Numbered from the stretch's first letter, positions 19,049 to 28,720 are shown. The stretch: 47,069 nt of DNA from an uncultured Caryophanales bacterium (GCA_946647665.1 CAMPCW010000003.1:1-47069); one strand, 5' to 3'. Notes: a model not told the origin generated them from the sequence alone. Numbers and translations: made by a program.

Positions 19049-21411
19049 TCTCTTTCTTTAACTGCCTCTGGAAGATTCCATTTTTTCATGCTATGCATGG
19101 AGATGAAATGGCTAATTAATAAGAAAGCTAAAACTAGTCCAAGAGCTAATAGATACATTAATATCGATCTAGGGAATGGGAAAATTTGACTTGGTATAGA
19201 GATACCGTTAAGCAATAGCTTAGATAAAACCATACCTAGAGGTATCGCTAAAGCCATAGCGAAAACGTACTGCACTAAACTCATAAATAAATTAGACATT
19301 GAGATTTCTCTTCTTTGATATCCTAATGTTCTAATAGTGGCAAATGTTCTTTTTTGCTCTTTTAAGTTAGTTTGCATCATATTAAAGACAATCATAAAGC
19401 CTAGAATAATCGAAACAGCGTTTAAGATATAGCTAGAATATGTAAAGGCCATAAGTCGGTCATTATATTCTTGTTTAATTACTTCGTTAAATGAGATATA
19501 AGTTACTGGTTCATAATCTTTATATTTTTCAAAGAAAGCATTTACATCTTTAACTTGGGCGAGTAAAGACGCTCTTTCTGAAGTGCTACTAGCAGAGTCA
19601 TAACTCATATAACTAACTTGATAAAGGAACTGTTTAGAAATTCCTTTAACTTCAGTATCAACTCCGTTGATATTAATGATATCGCCAACCTTACACCCTA
19701 ATAAACCCGCGTGATAATTAGATAAGATAATTCCTTCACTAGGAATATTCATTACTTCATCATAATCACTAACGACACGAACTAAATCTTGGTTAGATTT
19801 AACTCCGTTAATTAATATTACCTCTTCATTTTCACCAAAGGTGACTTCAGAAGGAATATATTTAATTAAGGTTTTGGCTTTAATATTATCGTCATTATCA
19901 AAATAACTTTCTAATTCATCACTAGCAGCGACATCAAAATAAACTTGTACATCATAATTTAGTCTAGTCTTATATAACTGATCAATCATCGTGGTTTTCG
20001 CTAACTGTAAAGAGATAGCAAAAAACACCATCATTCCACTAGCGAGTAAACAAATTCCAGAAAGAATATATCTTCTTAAATTTCTTAAAGTTTGAGAAAT
20101 AGATATCTTTAAAGTAATTGGAGCGTTTTTAAAGACTGTTCTCACTAGATATGGAGTCTTGTTATTCATTGGAGGTAGGGCCTTCATAGCTTCTACTGGT
20201 TTAATTTTAGAAATAGATAAAGAAGCAAGTAAAGAAGTCGCCACACATACAAATACCATGGCTCCTAAAGCTATAAAGACTAATCCAGGATTAATATCTA
20301 AAGATAAAGGATATAGCTTCATCGCTGTGCCGTACGCATAATTAGCAATAGCGGTTACTCCAACTCCAACTCCAACTCCTATAGCCCAGGATATTATAGC
20401 GGTAGCTAACGCTAATAAAACATATATTAGAGTAATACTTCTCTTATTTTCTCCTAAAGCTCTCATAATGCCGATATCTTTTCGACATTGTCTAACAATT
20501 TGGAATAAGAATAAAGAGGTTACAATTAAAACTACTAAAAAGAAAGCAATAGGGACTGCTAGAGAAATCATATTAATCGCTCTTAAAGCATTTCTATATT
20601 GAGTGATGACTTCTGATTCATCATACGTAGTTACATAAGCAATATTAGCTTTAAGTTGTCTAACTTGTTCTTCAGTAATTTCCGCCCCTGCTTCTTTAGC
20701 GATTTCTAGTAAGCGATCAAATAATTCAGTAGTGGTTTTCTCTTTCCCATCGATATAATTCACCAAAATCTCATTAAAAAATGGGTCGCTAGGGTCTTTA
20801 ACATATTGATTAAAGACGTGCTTTGGTAAATATAGATAAGCGAAATCTCTAGATGAGCTAATTGAATATGGATCTGCTTTAACTACAGAAGTTTCTGCCG
20901 AGACAAAAGTTGACTCAACTTTTAAGGTTATATCATTACCGTTATGCATTCTAATAGTGATGTCATCATTAACCCCAACGTGATTAGCGTTAGAGAAATA
21001 ATATTCCATTCTTAATCCGCTATAGGTGAACTTTCCGTCAATTAAATGATGTTTTAATAGTCCTTGATGATCATAAGAAATCACGCGACAAGAATAGGAT
21101 TCGTTGTTAAAAGTAAAAGTAGTGTTATAAGAGGCGCGATATTCTAAATCTTTGACATCGAGTTTCTCTTTTAGATAACTAACCGGGATATCTTTAGTGT
21201 AAGAAGTAGCTATTTCAGGAACAGTTTGTAAATAAAAATCTGGATAGCCACATTCATTAACTAAATTCCAAATGTTAGTTTCTAGTGATAAATATGAATC
21301 TCTTAATCCTATAAGGATTCCACTTCCAAAAGCTCCAACGAACACCACACTAAGTAGCATGAGCCAGAATCTTTTTAAATATGGGAAAAGGAATGTTCTT
21401 GCGAGTTTCAT
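19045..21411 (-). CDS. ABC transporter permease, FtsX family
   Basis: Two FtsX-like 4-TM blocks with extracellular domain; adjacent ATPase. Confidence 0.87.
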   Translation of the reverse strand: MKLARTFLFPYLKRFWLMLLSVVFVGAFGSGILIGLRDSYLSLETNIWNLVNECGYPDFYLQTVPEIATSYTKDIPVSYLKEKLDVKDLEYRASYNTTFTFNNESYSCRVISYDHQGLLKHHLIDGKFTYSGLRMEYYFSNANHVGVNDDITIRMHNGNDITLKVESTFVSAETSVVKADPYSISSSRDFAYLYLPKHVFNQYVKDPSDPFFNEILVNYIDGKEKTTTELFDRLLEIAKEAGAEITEEQVRQLKANIAYVTTYDESEVITQYRNALRAINMISLAVPIAFFLVVLIVTSLFLFQIVRQCRKDIGIMRALGENKRSITLIYVLLALATAIISWAIGVGVGVGVTAIANYAYGTAMKLYPLSLDINPGLVFIALGAMVFVCVATSLLASLSISKIKPVEAMKALPPMNNKTPYLVRTVFKNAPITLKISISQTLRNLRRYILSGICLLASGMMVFFAISLQLAKTTMIDQLYKTRLNYDVQVYFDVAASDELESYFDNDDNIKAKTLIKYIPSEVTFGENEEVILINGVKSNQDLVRVVSDYDEVMNIPSEGIILSNYHAGLLGCKVGDIININGVDTEVKGISKQFLYQVSYMSYDSASSTSERASLLAQVKDVNAFFEKYKDYEPVTYISFNEVIKQEYNDRLMAFTYSSYILNAVSIILGFMIVFNMMQTNLKEQKRTFATIRTLGYQRREISMSNLFMSLVQYVFAMALAIPLGMVLSKLLLNGISIPSQIFPFPRSILMYLLALGLVLAFLLISHFISMHSMKKWNLPEAVKERE

Positions 21412-21415
21412 TTAT

Positions 21416-22126
21416 CTACCATTCAATATCTTTAGCGTCCATTGGATGCTCATTGACTTTTTCTTTTTGGATTTTACCGTTTTTTAAAGTAATAACGCGA
21501 TTAGCCATAGAGGCAATTGGAGTGGTGTGAGTCACTATTACCATGGTTTGGCCTTCTTTTCTAACAATATCTTGAAGTAACTCAAGAATTAAGCGACCGG
21601 TTTTATCATCAAGCGCACCAGTAGGTTCATCACAAAGAATAATATCTGCTTTTTTTACTAAAGCACGAGCAATAGATACCCTTTGTTGTTCTCCTCCTGA
21701 CATTTGAGATGGGTAGTGGTGCATTCTATCTTCACCTAAACCCACTAACTCTAATGTTTTTTCTGCTAAATGATCTTTATCTTTGCCTTTAATTGACAAA
21801 CGGACATTTTCTAAAGCTGTTAAATCAGGTAATAAATTATAAAATTGGAAAATAAAACCAATCTTTTCCTTACGGAAAGAAGTTAATTCTCGATCTTTAT
21901 AAGCAGTAATATCGGTGTCACCTAACATTACTTGACCTGAAGTAGGAGAGTCCATTCCTCCGATAATATTCAATAAAGTTGATTTTCCGCATCCAGAGTT
22001 ACCAAGTAGAACCAGCATTTCACCTTTATAGACATCAAAAGTCACTCCATCAAGTGCTTTTACTTGAGAGTCTCCGCTTCCATAATATTTCTTTAAATCT
22101 TTAATTTGTAAAATTGCTTCCTTCAT
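21416..22126 (-). CDS. ABC transporter ATP-binding protein (LolD/MacB-type)
   Basis: [45 protein letters not shown]. Confidence 0.93.
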   Translation of the reverse strand: MKEAILQIKDLKKYYGSGDSQVKALDGVTFDVYKGEMLVLLGNSGCGKSTLLNIIGGMDSPTSGQVMLGDTDITAYKDRELTSFRKEKIGFIFQFYNLLPDLTALENVRLSIKGKDKDHLAEKTLELVGLGEDRMHHYPSQMSGGEQQRVSIARALVKKADIILCDEPTGALDDKTGRLILELLQDIVRKEGQTMVIVTHTTPIASMANRVITLKNGKIQKEKVNEHPMDAKDIEW

Positions 22127-22230
22127 AAGATGTCCTCAACTTTAATATATGTATTATACAACAATAACTATTTTTAAATATAAAAATATTTCCCATGTAA
22201 TTATTTAGATATTGTCGAATAATATTTTAA

Positions 22231-22665
22231 CTATAAAGTCGCTAATAAAATACTTACAGCTTCTAAAAATTCTTTTTCTAAATTTAAAAATCTAGAGTAG
22301 ATAGGTGAGTCAACATCAATGACTCCTATTAGTTGATTATCTTTTAAAATTGGAACCACAATTTCGCTTTTAGATTTGCTAGAACAAGCAATATGTCCTT
22401 TAAATGTATTAACATCATCCACAATGATTGTTTCTTTTTTACTAGCAGCCGCTCCACACACCCCTTTATCTAGAGGAATAATAGTGCACGCCACTTCACC
22501 TTGAAATGGTCCTAAGATTAATCTATCTTTATCCAAAAGATAAAATCCTGCCCAATTTATATCTTCCATCGTATATAAAACAGAAGCGACGTTAGCGAGA
22601 TTACTAACAAGTGGAATATCTTTATCAATAATGGATTCGATTTGTTTTAATAATAAGTCGTACAT
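22231..22665 (-). CDS. GAF domain protein, free methionine-R-sulfoxide reductase-like
   Basis: INWAGFYLLDKDRLILGPFQGEVACTIIPLDKGVCGAAASKKETIIVDDVNTFKGHIACSSKSKSEIVVP; start reassigned to MYDLLLKQ. Confidence 0.85.
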   Translation of the reverse strand: MYDLLLKQIESIIDKDIPLVSNLANVASVLYTMEDINWAGFYLLDKDRLILGPFQGEVACTIIPLDKGVCGAAASKKETIIVDDVNTFKGHIACSSKSKSEIVVPILKDNQLIGVIDVDSPIYSRFLNLEKEFLEAVSILLATL

Positions 22666-22742
22666 AATATATATTATGCGATAACTTGTAGCATAATTGC
22701 GAAACAAATTGGTTCGGAATTGCGCAGCAATTTGCTGCGTGA

Positions 22743-23792
22743 TTACTTGAGCTTAAGCTCATTTTCAATTTCCTCTACAGTTGGAAGACTGCTTTTGAAG
22801 TTTTCTGGAATGAGTTTAGATAATTCAAAAGATGACACTCCAAGTGGCTGAGAGGAAGAATCTAGAGAATACCTTGCTAAAACATTATCCTTATCTTTGC
22901 ATACAAGAATTCCAATAGTTTTTTCGTCTCTTTCAGTTTTTAGGATATGATCGACAGCGACTACATATGTTCCTAATTGACCAACAAATTCTGGCTTAAA
23001 AGTAGTGGTTTTAACTTCTAAAACGACATAAGCATGTGCTTGAGTATTATAAAACAACATATCTAAAAATTGTTCAGTTTGACCAACTTGCAAGCGATAT
23101 TCTCTTCCAATAAACGCAAAACCTGTCCCAAGTTCTAATAAGAATTTTTGAATGTTGTTAATCAGCGCATCTTTTAATTCTTTCTCTGTATATCTATCAT
23201 CTATCGCTAAAAAATTGAAATTATAAGGATCTTTGATTAATTCATTAGCGAGATCGCTATTTATTTCAGGAAGAGTTGCTTTGAAATTAGTTAACTTATC
23301 TTGACTCCTTTCGTATAAATTTGTGTCTAAAAAGCAAGATAAAACAGACCTAGACCAATTGTTCTCTATTGTTTTTTTGATATAAAACAGCGCCTTTTTT
23401 GAATCGTTATTTGCTTTTGAAATGATTATAATAATATGTCCCCAAGGAACCATTGATAATTCGGCAACAACTTGTTGCACAATTTCATTTTTAGAAAACA
23501 ATTCATAGAATTGCTTCATGTATTTTAGATTTCTAATTGAAAATCCTGTCGCATCAGGAAAGGCCTCTTTTAAATCTTTTGAAAGCGTTTCATAGAATTT
23601 GCTTCCCCATTTGGATTCACTTTTCATTTTTACAATGTCTCTTCCTAATGACCAGTAAAACTGAATAAGTTCGCTATTGACTTTTATAGCGGCTTTGATT
23701 TGAGATTGTTTATATCTCTTTTTTAAATCAACTATCCAGTTTTGATATTCTTCATCATAGATGGATAGAACTTTTTCACTAACATCTTTCAT
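22743..23792 (-). CDS. YhcG-type (DUF1016) PDDEXK nuclease domain protein
   Basis: N-terminal SELIQFYWSLGRDI.., C-terminal DMLFYNTQAHAYVVLEVKTTTFKPEFVGQLGTYV; SD AGGAGG. Confidence 0.88.
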   Translation of the reverse strand: MKDVSEKVLSIYDEEYQNWIVDLKKRYKQSQIKAAIKVNSELIQFYWSLGRDIVKMKSESKWGSKFYETLSKDLKEAFPDATGFSIRNLKYMKQFYELFSKNEIVQQVVAELSMVPWGHIIIIISKANNDSKKALFYIKKTIENNWSRSVLSCFLDTNLYERSQDKLTNFKATLPEINSDLANELIKDPYNFNFLAIDDRYTEKELKDALINNIQKFLLELGTGFAFIGREYRLQVGQTEQFLDMLFYNTQAHAYVVLEVKTTTFKPEFVGQLGTYVVAVDHILKTERDEKTIGILVCKDKDNVLARYSLDSSSQPLGVSSFELSKLIPENFKSSLPTVEEIENELKLK

Positions 23793-23814
23793 TATTTTTT
23801 ACCTCCTATAGTTA

Positions 23815-24205
23815 GCGATGGTGTTTTTAGAAGATAAATAAAAGCCATCCATTTCTCATGATAAAAACACCATTAATGTAATTAACAACTAATATCCCTA
23901 TTAGTCTCAACTACTGGTGTTACATCACTGATTCAGTTGGATGGCCACATGCTCAGATTAATAATCTGTGTGGAGCGTGATGATCTTCTTGCTTATAGGA
24001 CCGTGTCAATAACCTGTCGCCATTTATCCTATAAACTCATATCACTACTGGGCGATACTTTCCACATTACTAGTGCCTAACACACATACTAGTAATTCAA
24101 TATATGGGTGTCCTCTATCCGTTTTAAGCCAAGCTTATACCTACTCCCGCAGTATTTCGTGCTTCGGTCTTGTGGCGCGTTTCAAGTCTGCATATAACGA
24201 ACATA
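23815..24205. ncRNA. Candidate structured RNA / long structured 5' leader (orientation unresolved; minus strand favoured)
   Basis: No plausible ORF; 12-bp, 9-bp and 8-bp hairpins, a CCACA/CAGATT compound hairpin, and loop-to-downstream pairings (pseudoknots) at 23844-23851/23938-23945 and 24016-24021/24051-24056. Confidence 0.5.
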
Positions 24206-24242
24206 ATTATTTTAAAATAATTTGTTGAGTTAAGCAAAATAA

Positions 24243-24270
24243 AACCGCTTAATCTTCTAAGCGGTTAATA
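24243..24270. terminator. Terminator hairpin for the minus-strand membrane-protein operon
   Basis: AACCGCTTAatcttcTAAGCGGTT; T-rich tail on minus side (TTTTATTTT). Confidence 0.65.
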
Positions 24271-24285
24271 TTTTTGTATTATTTG

Positions 24286-24570
24286 TTATTCTTTAACTTC
24301 TTTTTTCAAATTATTAAGAACGAAGCTAATGATTAACCAGAGGAATAATCCTGCTCCTAATGTGGCAAGTGAGATCCAACCATCTTTAGCCTCAAAGCTT
24401 AAGAATCCTTCTCCTTTAATGGAACTAGCAATGCAGTCGATTAACCACATTAACGCGCTAGCACCATAGATAATTGTAAGAATATCTAAGTGTAATGCTT
24501 TTCTGTCTCTAAAGAAGAACCACAATATTGCAGCGATTAATGCTAAACCTAAAGCAGTTAAGAAATACAT
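24286..24570 (-). CDS. Small membrane protein, unknown function
   Basis: ORF with hydrophobic segments; overlaps end of the upstream gene. Confidence 0.6.
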   Translation of the reverse strand: MYFLTALGLALIAAILWFFFRDRKALHLDILTIIYGASALMWLIDCIASSIKGEGFLSFEAKDGWISLATLGAGLFLWLIISFVLNNLKKEVKE

Positions 24571-24986
24571 TATTTCGCTCCTTCTTTTTTGGCTTCAGGA
24601 AGAGCCTTTCTTCTTTTAAATTTGATATAGTCGCTAACAAGAACTCCAATACCCCAAACAGCAACTAAAATGCCAAGCATAGCAACACCTATAGTGCCCA
24701 TTTCTTTAAGCATTTCAATTTCTCCACCTTCGCTAATAGCGGTAAAGAATGGTGGGAATGGAACAATTTCCCCGTGAATGATATGTTCAATTGCTAAAAT
24801 AAAACTTCCAGCAAATAACATTAATTCTAAATAGGCTAATTTTTTGCTCCATTTAGTGTCGCTTCCAAATTTTTCAATTTTAGGAGCGATACCAGCATTA
24901 GCTTTTTTCTTTTCTGAATGCTTAACAGCGTGACGAGCAATAGCAACTCCTACACCTGCGGCTGCACTTACAACAAAACATGCCAT
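24570..24986 (-). CDS. Membrane protein, unknown function
   Basis: ORF with TM segments, SD AAGGAGA; translationally coupled to 24286..24570. Confidence 0.65.
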   Translation of the reverse strand: MACFVVSAAAGVGVAIARHAVKHSEKKKANAGIAPKIEKFGSDTKWSKKLAYLELMLFAGSFILAIEHIIHGEIVPFPPFFTAISEGGEIEMLKEMGTIGVAMLGILVAVWGIGVLVSDYIKFKRRKALPEAKKEGAK

Positions 24987-25050
24987 AATTAATAATCTCC
25001 TTGTTAACTAATATTTATTCTATATAATTTACCTATCTAATTCAAAACTT

Positions 25051-25779
25051 TTATATGTAAAGTTGAGAGAATACTTCTCCAACAGGTTTATTAATTTCTA
25101 ATACATTACCAAAATGGATATCTAATTTGTCTTTGTTAATGACCACAATATTTGTGCCGCCATAATATCTAATTAATCCACTTGCAGGATAAACACTTAA
25201 AGAAGTACCAGCGACAATTAATAAGTCAGCGTGCTCTAAAGCGTTCACACTAGCTTCTAAAACAAATTGATCTAGTGGTTCTTCATATAAAACGACTTCA
25301 GGTTTAATTATTCCTCCGCACTTAGGGCATCTAGGGACACCTATAGAGTTCTCTACAATTGATAAATCAAACTTTTCATTACAGTTCATACAATAATTTC
25401 TATGAATTGAACCGTGTAATTCTAAAACGTTTTTTGAACCCGCTAATTGATGTAGACCATCAATATTTTGAGTTATAACAACTAGATTCTTTTTCTTCTC
25501 TAGATTTGCTAAAAATTTATGAGCAGCATTAGGTTTAGCAGATTTATTAATCATAAATTCTTTATAGAATTGATAAAAAGTATCTGTATGATTCATAAAA
25601 TATGTGTGGGAGAGCATCTCTTCATATGGTCGACCATATTTAGAGTGTAGTTGATATAACCCGTCTTTACTTCTAAAATCTTTAATCCCACTTTCAGTGG
25701 ATACACCGGCTCCACCAAAAAAGACAATATTTTTAGAAGTATCTATTAAATGCTGTAGTCTAGTAATTTCTATATCCAT
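25051..25779 (-). CDS. Sir2 family NAD-dependent protein deacylase
   Basis: FFGGAGVSTESGIKDFRS, TQNIDGLHQLAG, CxxC zinc motifs; start reassigned to MDIEITRL. Confidence 0.92.
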   Translation of the reverse strand: MDIEITRLQHLIDTSKNIVFFGGAGVSTESGIKDFRSKDGLYQLHSKYGRPYEEMLSHTYFMNHTDTFYQFYKEFMINKSAKPNAAHKFLANLEKKKNLVVITQNIDGLHQLAGSKNVLELHGSIHRNYCMNCNEKFDLSIVENSIGVPRCPKCGGIIKPEVVLYEEPLDQFVLEASVNALEHADLLIVAGTSLSVYPASGLIRYYGGTNIVVINKDKLDIHFGNVLEINKPVGEVFSQLYI

Positions 25780-25830
25780 ATCTATAATTATTTTATACCT
25801 ATAAAGATTATTATGTATAATAATTATTAT

Positions 25831-26676
25831 ATGTATTTTGATCCTCAGACCACTAAATATCCATATCCAGAATTTACTGATGAACATTATATTAATGTAA
25901 TTGAAAAAACCCATCATATAGTTGATGAAAATTATCCATATATTGATAATAGTAAATCTTTTAGATTTAAAAGGTTTTGGGTTCGCTTTTTATTAAACGT
26001 TATTGTTTTTCCGGTTGCTAAAATTTGGTATGGGTTAAAAGTAAAAGGTAAAAAGAATCTTAAAAAACATAAAGATATTATTAAAAATGGAGTAATTAGT
26101 GTTTCTAATCATATTGCCTTTTGGGACTATATATTTTTAATGCGAACAATTAACCACATTCGACCAAATGTTTTAGTGTGGGCACCTAATATTAACGGCC
26201 CTTCTGGTGGGGTGATGAAATTAGTAGGCGGGATACCAATACCAGAGAATAATTTAAAAGCGACGATGAAATATTATTCTGCGATTGATAAATTAGTTAA
26301 TGTAGATCATGGGTGGCTACATATTTATCCTGAAGGTAGTATGTGGGAATATTACGCACCAATTAGACCATTTAAAAGAGGAAGCAGTTTCTTTGCTATT
26401 CAATTTAATAAACCAATCATCCCTATTGCTTATTCATATAGAAAGCCATCATGGTTTAGAAAAAAGATTTTAAAACAAATTGCCACAATTACTATCAATG
26501 TTGGAGATCCAATTTTCCCTAATAATAACATCATTGATAAAAATGAAAGAGAATTAGATTTAACTAGTAGAGTTCATAAAAAAGTCTGTGAATTAGCGGG
26601 AATAGAAAACAATATCTATCCTAGTATTTTTAATCACTCCAAAAGAGTGGATTATTATCCACTGAAAAATAAATAA
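25831..26676 (+). CDS. PlsC-like 1-acyl-glycerol-3-phosphate acyltransferase
   Basis: SNHIAFWDYIF and YPEGSMWEYYAPIRPFKRGSSFFA; start placed at MYFDPQ downstream of TATAAT. Confidence 0.85.
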   Translation: MYFDPQTTKYPYPEFTDEHYINVIEKTHHIVDENYPYIDNSKSFRFKRFWVRFLLNVIVFPVAKIWYGLKVKGKKNLKKHKDIIKNGVISVSNHIAFWDYIFLMRTINHIRPNVLVWAPNINGPSGGVMKLVGGIPIPENNLKATMKYYSAIDKLVNVDHGWLHIYPEGSMWEYYAPIRPFKRGSSFFAIQFNKPIIPIAYSYRKPSWFRKKILKQIATITINVGDPIFPNNNIIDKNERELDLTSRVHKKVCELAGIENNIYPSIFNHSKRVDYYPLKNK

Positions 26677-26717
26677 ACTTGTAAATAATAAAATTATTTA
26701 TATAATAATTAACTTGT

Positions 26718-27878
26718 ATGGAAGAAAAAAGAGAAAAACCAGTATTAAGTTTCTTGATGAAAACCCTTAACGGGATGGCCTATGGTTTATTCGCCACTTT
26801 AATCGTAGGAACAATCTTCGCTACTATTGGTAAGCTATTTGGTTATGGAGCAGAAACGAGTAAGTTCTGCGCTTTTATGCTCCATATGTTTAACGGACAT
26901 ACTACTGAAGGTGGTAGCTGGATTGGTATCGCTACTATCTTACAATATATGACTGGCGCTGGAATTGGCGTTGGTATTGCTTTAGCCTTAAAGTTTGACG
27001 CTCTTAAAACTATAGTTTTAGCAGCAGTAGGAGAGATAGCGGCTTGTACTTCTTTAGGAACTTCGTTTATCACAAGTCCAGGAAGTATTGATCATCTAGC
27101 TTTTAAATTCCAAGTTGGTGACCCTTTAACAATTTATTTAGTGTGTATTGGTGTTGCTTTAGCAATGAAATATGTCATTAGAAAGAAAACACCGGTTGAT
27201 ATTATTATCATCCCTCTATTTGGTGTAGCCGCTGGAACTTTATTATCTTTAGGAATTAGATATCCTGCAATTAGTGTAACTTTCGCAGTTCAGTGGTTAG
27301 TGGGTACAAGTACTCAAGCTATTCCATTTGTCGCTGGAATGGTGGTGGCTGTACTTATGGGTATGGCTCTTACCGCACCTATTAGTAGTGCAGCAATTGC
27401 GGCAATGATCTTTGTTATTAAACCAGATACAGATCCAAATATTGTTCCTGGTTTATTAATTGCTAGTGGTGCTGCAGTAGTAGGCTGTTCAACACAAATG
27501 ATTGGTTTTGCAGTACAATCTAGAAAAGACAATAATATTGGCACTGTTATTTCTATTGGTATTGGCACTTCAATGCTTCAATTTAAGAATATTCTTAAAA
27601 AACCTGTAATTTGGTTGCCTACTATTATTGCTAGTGCAATCTTAGGCCCTATATCCACATGCTGGCTAGAATTAACTTGCATGGGCGCAAGTGCAGGCAT
27701 GGGTACTGCAGGACTAGTTGGTCAAATCGGAACTATCGATTCTATGGGTGCATCTAACTGGCAAGTCTGGGTAGGAATATTTGGCTTAATGATTATTCTT
27801 CCAGGAGTACTAGTCTTCTTTATCGACTTATTATTTAGAAAATTAGGCTGGATTAAAGAAGGCGACTTAACTGTTTGA
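26718..27878 (+). CDS. PTS_EIIC_2-like membrane protein (putative PTS sugar transporter IIC)
   Basis: Gly-rich multi-TM protein; MTGAGIGVGIALALKFDALKTIVLAAVGEIAA, VQWLVGTSTQAIPFVAGMVVAVLMGMALTAPISSAAIAAM. Confidence 0.75.
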   Translation: MEEKREKPVLSFLMKTLNGMAYGLFATLIVGTIFATIGKLFGYGAETSKFCAFMLHMFNGHTTEGGSWIGIATILQYMTGAGIGVGIALALKFDALKTIVLAAVGEIAACTSLGTSFITSPGSIDHLAFKFQVGDPLTIYLVCIGVALAMKYVIRKKTPVDIIIIPLFGVAAGTLLSLGIRYPAISVTFAVQWLVGTSTQAIPFVAGMVVAVLMGMALTAPISSAAIAAMIFVIKPDTDPNIVPGLLIASGAAVVGCSTQMIGFAVQSRKDNNIGTVISIGIGTSMLQFKNILKKPVIWLPTIIASAILGPISTCWLELTCMGASAGMGTAGLVGQIGTIDSMGASNWQVWVGIFGLMIILPGVLVFFIDLLFRKLGWIKEGDLTV

Positions 27879-27879
27879 T

Positions 27880-28587
27880 ATGGACAAAAGATTTTCCCGA
27901 TTAGAGGCTCTAATTGGAAAAGATAGCTTAGATAAAATCAAAAGCAAAAACATGATTGTTTTTGGTGTAGGTGGAGTCGGTGGATTTGTTGTGGAATCTC
28001 TTGCTAGAAGTGGGTTAGAAAAACTCACAATTGTCGATAATGATGTAGTGGATGAAACTAATATCAATCGACAGATTATCGCTACTAGTGATTCGCTTGG
28101 GAAAAGCAAAGTAGAAATCATGAAGGAGCGAGTGATTTCCATTAATCCGAACGCTCAAATTCTTGCGATTCAAAAATTCTATCTTCCAGAAAATGAAGAG
28201 GAATTTGATTTATCAAAATATGACTATGTGATTGACTGTGTTGATACAGTATCTGCAAAGCTCTCTATTATTTGTAGGGCAAAAAGTTTAGGCGTTCCAG
28301 TTATAACTGCTTTAGGAGCTGGCAATAAATTAGACCCTACTAAATTAGTAGTGTCTGATATTTCTAAAACTGAATATGACCCACTTGCAAAAGTCATTAG
28401 AAAAGAATTAAGAAGTCGGGGAATTAAAGGAGTTAAAGCTGTTTATTCATCTGAATCTTCTAGTAAAGTTGTGGTCGATAGCAATGATTATGGAAGACAT
28501 TCTCCTGCTAGTGCAATCTTTGTTCCGTCAACTATGGGGATACTTATTGCAAAAACTGTGATTGATGATTTGTTAGCCCAAAATTAA
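27880..28587 (+). CDS. tcdA: ThiF/TcdA family tRNA threonylcarbamoyladenosine dehydratase
   Basis: FSRLEALIGKDSLDKIKSKNMIVFGVGGVGGFVVESLARSGLEKLTIVDND; DETNINRQ. Confidence 0.88.
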   Translation: MDKRFSRLEALIGKDSLDKIKSKNMIVFGVGGVGGFVVESLARSGLEKLTIVDNDVVDETNINRQIIATSDSLGKSKVEIMKERVISINPNAQILAIQKFYLPENEEEFDLSKYDYVIDCVDTVSAKLSIICRAKSLGVPVITALGAGNKLDPTKLVVSDISKTEYDPLAKVIRKELRSRGIKGVKAVYSSESSSKVVVDSNDYGRHSPASAIFVPSTMGILIAKTVIDDLLAQN

Positions 28588-28644
28588 TTTATTTAAGAAA
28601 TAACTTGATTTATAGATTGTCTTTTAAGATAATATATTAGCGTT

Positions 28645-28720
28645 GGACCAGTGGTGTAGCGGTTAACATGTCTCCCTGTCACGGAGAAGATCGCGGGTTC
28701 GATTCCCGTCTGGTCCGCCA
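28645..28720 (+). tRNA. tRNA-Asp(GTC)
   Basis: Cloverleaf; anticodon loop CTGTCAC; GGACCAG/CTGGTCC acceptor; encoded CCA. Confidence 0.95.

Noticed and set aside
22700-22742. CGCAGCAAATTGCTGCG hairpin downstream of the YhcG gene
   Set aside because: Stable 7-bp stem but no T tract on the minus strand, so a terminator call is weak; no other copies seen
23815-24205. RNase P RNA, tmRNA, SRP or 6S RNA at the structured region
   Set aside because: Looked on both strands for RNase P GAGGAAAGTCC/ACAGAA, tmRNA tRNA-like ends with GTTCGA, and SRP GGAAGnAGC signatures; none found
27876-27878. Mycoplasma-type recoding of TGA to Trp
   Set aside because: TGA acts as the stop of the EIIC gene immediately before the tcdA start, and Trp residues are encoded by TGG throughout
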